DNA of 6,787 bases from Pseudolabrys sp. (GTDB lineage Bacteria > Pseudomonadota > Alphaproteobacteria > Rhizobiales > Xanthobacteraceae). The notes beneath the pieces are model-generated. The model had not been told where the DNA came from, ran no database searches, and saw nothing but the letters and a program-made list of their open reading frames with translations. Below are positions 5,648-6,787 of this stretch, piece by piece; the stretch's first letter is position 1, and each line of letters begins with the position of its first letter. The DNA lies in assembly GCA_029945495.1 (NCBI GenBank), contig JAQSCR010000507.1, forward strand, positions 3,780-10,566, read 5' to 3'. A program made the position numbers and the translations under genes.

Positions 5648-6196
5648 ATGTCCACCATCGCCACCAAGCCAATTTCTCGATATCCTTGGTTCGTCCGCCT
5701 CTTCTTCTGGAGGCAGAAGCGCACATATGGGCGCATCCTCGAACCCGGTCTGCTATGGGGGCGATCACCTTGGGTATTCGCAGCCATGGCGATGCTTTAT
5801 GGTGCATTGGATCGCAGGTCGTCACCGCTTACTCCAGCGCTACGATCCCTTGTTACCGTGCGCGTCTCACAGATCAATCACTGCGCGTTTTGCGTTGATA
5901 TAAACTCCGCAACCCTGGTGAAGCGAGGCGTTTCGATTGAAAAAGTAAGCGTTTTGAATGGATGGCGCGACAGCCTCCTTTTCGCGTCCGATGAATGCCT
6001 GGCGCTCGAATACGCCGAGGCAATGACTGTATCCGGCCGCGGCGTGGACGACACATTGCGCGCGCGTCTTAAGCAGCATTGGGATGACGACGCAATCGTT
6101 GAACTGACCGCCCTGATTGCGTTCCAGAACCTGTCGTCGAAATTTAACGCGGCGCTTGATGTTGCCCCTCAAGGATTTTGTAACTTGCCTACATAA
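5648..6196 (+). CDS. Carboxymuconolactone decarboxylase (CMD)/AhpD-like family protein, CxxC type lacking the motif His
   Basis: A 182-residue AhpD-fold protein. The core is SPLTPALRSLVTVRVSQINHCAFCVDINSATLVKRGVS with Cys79-x2-Cys82. The position that holds the catalytic His in AhpD (third base of CxxCxxxH) is Asn86, giving the CxxC-x-D-x-N-x-A variant found in a large uncharacterised CMD branch. The C-terminal helix VELTALIAFQNLSSKFNAALDV is typical of that branch. The N-terminal region (about 12-52) is aromatic and hydrophobic (PWFVRLFFW...PWVFAAMAMLYGAL) and may sit at the membrane or in a subunit interface. ATG 5648 has GGAAG (5634-5638) nine bases upstream. It lies 98 bp after the VTT gene on the same strand and is likely the third gene of the flavoprotein operon. 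A thiol reductant or peroxidase role is inferred from the CxxC; loss of the His suggests altered chemistry from AhpD. Confidence 0.85.
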   Translation: MSTIATKPISRYPWFVRLFFWRQKRTYGRILEPGLLWGRSPWVFAAMAMLYGALDRRSSPLTPALRSLVTVRVSQINHCAFCVDINSATLVKRGVSIEKVSVLNGWRDSLLFASDECLALEYAEAMTVSGRGVDDTLRARLKQHWDDDAIVELTALIAFQNLSSKFNAALDVAPQGFCNLPT

Positions 6197-6270
6197 GTCG
6201 CCGGAAGCCCATGATCTGCCCCCTTTGAAGTGGTCCTCCCTGAGGTATGGTTTTGACCATGGAGGATACG

Positions 6271-6549
6271 ATGGCGAGGAAGAGGCATACGGCGGAAGAG
6301 ATCGTTACGAAGCTTCGGCAAGTCGATGTGTTGATGGCGCAGGGTCGGCCGGTGGCAGACGCGGTTCGATCGATAGGCGTGACGGAAGTAACGTACTATC
6401 GATGGCGCAATGAATACGGCGGCCTCAAGGGCGACCAGGTCAAGCGACTCAAAGAACTGGAGACCGAGAATGGTCGCCTCCGGCGAGCGGTCTCAGACCT
6501 GACACTGGACAAGCTGATCCTGGTAGAGGCTGCAAAGGGAAACTTCTAA
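6271..6549 (+). CDS. IS3-family transposase OrfA (HTH protein, HTH_Tnp_1)
   Basis: A 92-residue protein, MARKRHTAEEIVTKLRQVDV at the start, with the helix-turn-helix PVADAVRSIGVTEVTYYRW (27-45) that recognises the element ends. A leucine-zipper-like coil follows (about 57-84, LKELETENGRLRRAVSDL), used for OrfA/OrfAB multimerisation. The ending DKLILVEAAKGNF is the standard end of this OrfA type, and the length is usual. ATG 6271 is preferred over in-frame ATGs at 6247 and 6259 because GGAGG (6261-6265) lies five bases before it and the family starts at MARKRHT or an equivalent. OrfA is intact, but its partner OrfB is lost. Confidence 0.9.
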   Translation: MARKRHTAEEIVTKLRQVDVLMAQGRPVADAVRSIGVTEVTYYRWRNEYGGLKGDQVKRLKELETENGRLRRAVSDLTLDKLILVEAAKGNF

Positions 6550-6581
6550 GCCCCTCGCGCCGCCGGGCGTGCGTGGATCAT
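6546..6581 (+). pseudogene. Remnant of IS3-family orfB (first about 12 codons)
   Basis: In the -1 frame relative to orfA, the sequence overlapping its stop reads LSPSRRRACVDHL. This matches the typical beginning of the OrfB integrase half in this IS group (S-P-x-R-R-R-A-C-V/I-D-H-V/L). After the DH codons the frame continues as GKHRNDIKLKHD, which is not OrfB-like. The whole DDE catalytic domain is therefore missing. Confidence 0.6.
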
Positions 6582-6713
6582 CTTGGCAAGCATCGCAATG
6601 ACATCAAGCTCAAGCATGACTCCCATCAGGGACTTCATGACCATCAACGCCGACAGAACCGCTTTCGCCACAAACCCGGCAACCATACCTTTTAATAGAT
6701 TTGAACCGCTCAT
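6546..6713 (-). pseudogene. 3'-truncated small membrane protein gene (DUF6789-like), fused to antisense IS sequence
   Basis: A 55-codon frame starts at ATG 6713 with GGAGG a few bases upstream. The first 45 or so residues, MSGSNLLKGMVAGFVAKAVL then SALMVMKSLMGVMLELDVIAMLAKM, form a hydrophobic helix. They resemble the N-terminus of small DUF6789-type integral membrane proteins (KGMIAG-x-VAT-x-VLSALM...L-DVIAMLA), which usually exceed 130 residues. The last ten residues (IHARPAARGA) are encoded by the reverse complement of IS orfB/orfA, and the stop TAG lies over the orfA stop. The gene has lost its 3' part through the IS-associated rearrangement. The family name is from memory and moderately sure; the truncation is seen directly. 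Confidence 0.6.
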
Positions 6714-6787
6714 TTGAACCTCCAAGGGGTTTTGCTGAGCATTCCGGCGATCGCGACCAGTCGTTCCAACGCATCGCGACCAGTGTG
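6710..6787 (-). CDS. Possible C-terminus of a gene entering from the right edge
   Basis: An open minus-strand frame reading HTGRDALERLVAIAGMLSKT then PWRFK and a TGA. The TGA overlaps the ATG of the truncated membrane-protein gene as ATGA (6710-6713), the arrangement of translationally coupled genes. The residues look protein-like and partly amphipathic, but only 25 codons are visible and another frame is also open here, so no family can be assigned. Confidence 0.3.
   Translation of the reverse strand, partial: HTGRDALERLVAIAGMLSKTPWRFK
6750..6784. repeat. 12-bp direct repeat, two copies
   Basis: ATCGCGACCAGT occurs at 6750-6761 and again at 6773-6784, a 23-base period cut off by the window edge. 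It may be chance inside a coding sequence, or the first units of a longer tandem or operator array. Confidence 0.4.

Larger units (their letters stand above)
6212..6581 (+). mobile_element. Truncated IS3-family element (left end, orfA and start of orfB)
   Basis: The probable left terminus starts TGATCTGCCCCC at 6212, with the TG dinucleotide usual for IS3-family ends, 15 bp after the second CMD gene's stop. It includes a complete orfA (6271-6549) and the first codons of orfB. The similarity to IS sequence ends at about 6578-6584, where a minus-strand host gene begins. The right end, the rest of orfB with its DDE catalytic residues, and any target-site duplicate are absent, so this copy cannot transpose on its own. 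Confidence 0.75.

Noticed and set aside
1..6787. CRISPR array, tRNA, rRNA, riboswitch or toxin-antitoxin pair
   Set aside because: Scanned by eye; no regularly spaced repeats, cloverleaf-like sequence, conserved riboswitch core or small paired toxin/antitoxin genes were seen.

Overview
The window reads like accessory chromosome of an alphaproteobacterium, most likely a Rhizobiales or Beijerinckiaceae-type organism. The reasons are its moderately high GC, a short phasin_2-type polyhydroxyalkanoate granule protein, an IS3-family element, and protein flavours common in that group. This placement is inference; the window holds no rRNA, tRNA or marker gene.

Layout, left to right. A gene running off the left edge on the minus strand starts with a basic, hydrophobic export-type N-terminus (1-61). 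It lies 80 nt downstream of an AhpD-like carboxymuconolactone decarboxylase (CMD) family gene (142-666, minus). A sigma70-like promoter containing a small dyad sits upstream (724-753). After a 441-bp spacer comes a divergent TetR/AcrR regulator with a single cysteine (1108-1740, plus). A TVP38/TMEM64 (VTT/SNARE-associated) membrane protein follows (1894-2604, plus). It converges on a phasin gene (2703-3077, minus). A 245-bp divergent spacer with two dyads leads into a plus-strand run: an FAD-dependent pyridine nucleotide-disulfide oxidoreductase (3323-4819), a second TVP38/TMEM64 protein (4845-5549), and a second CMD/AhpD-like protein (5648-6196).

The right end is a wreck. The left half of an IS3-family element begins 15 nt after the second CMD gene, at about 6212. 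It has an intact OrfA but only the first dozen codons of OrfB. It is joined at about 6581 to the 5' part of a small minus-strand membrane protein gene (DUF6789-like), whose 3' end is lost and replaced by antisense IS sequence. The tail of a further minus-strand reading frame may run in from the right edge.

The theme is thiol/disulfide redox at the membrane: two CxxC proteins of the AhpD/CMD fold, a flavoprotein disulfide reductase with a CxxxxC pair, two VTT-fold membrane proteins, and a TetR regulator whose only cysteine seems to sit where NemR keeps its redox-sensing cysteine. Elsewhere a TVP38 domain is known fused directly to this kind of flavoprotein, so 3323-5549 looks like the split-gene form of that fusion. 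A reductase to VTT protein to CMD-protein electron relay is an attractive but unproven reading.
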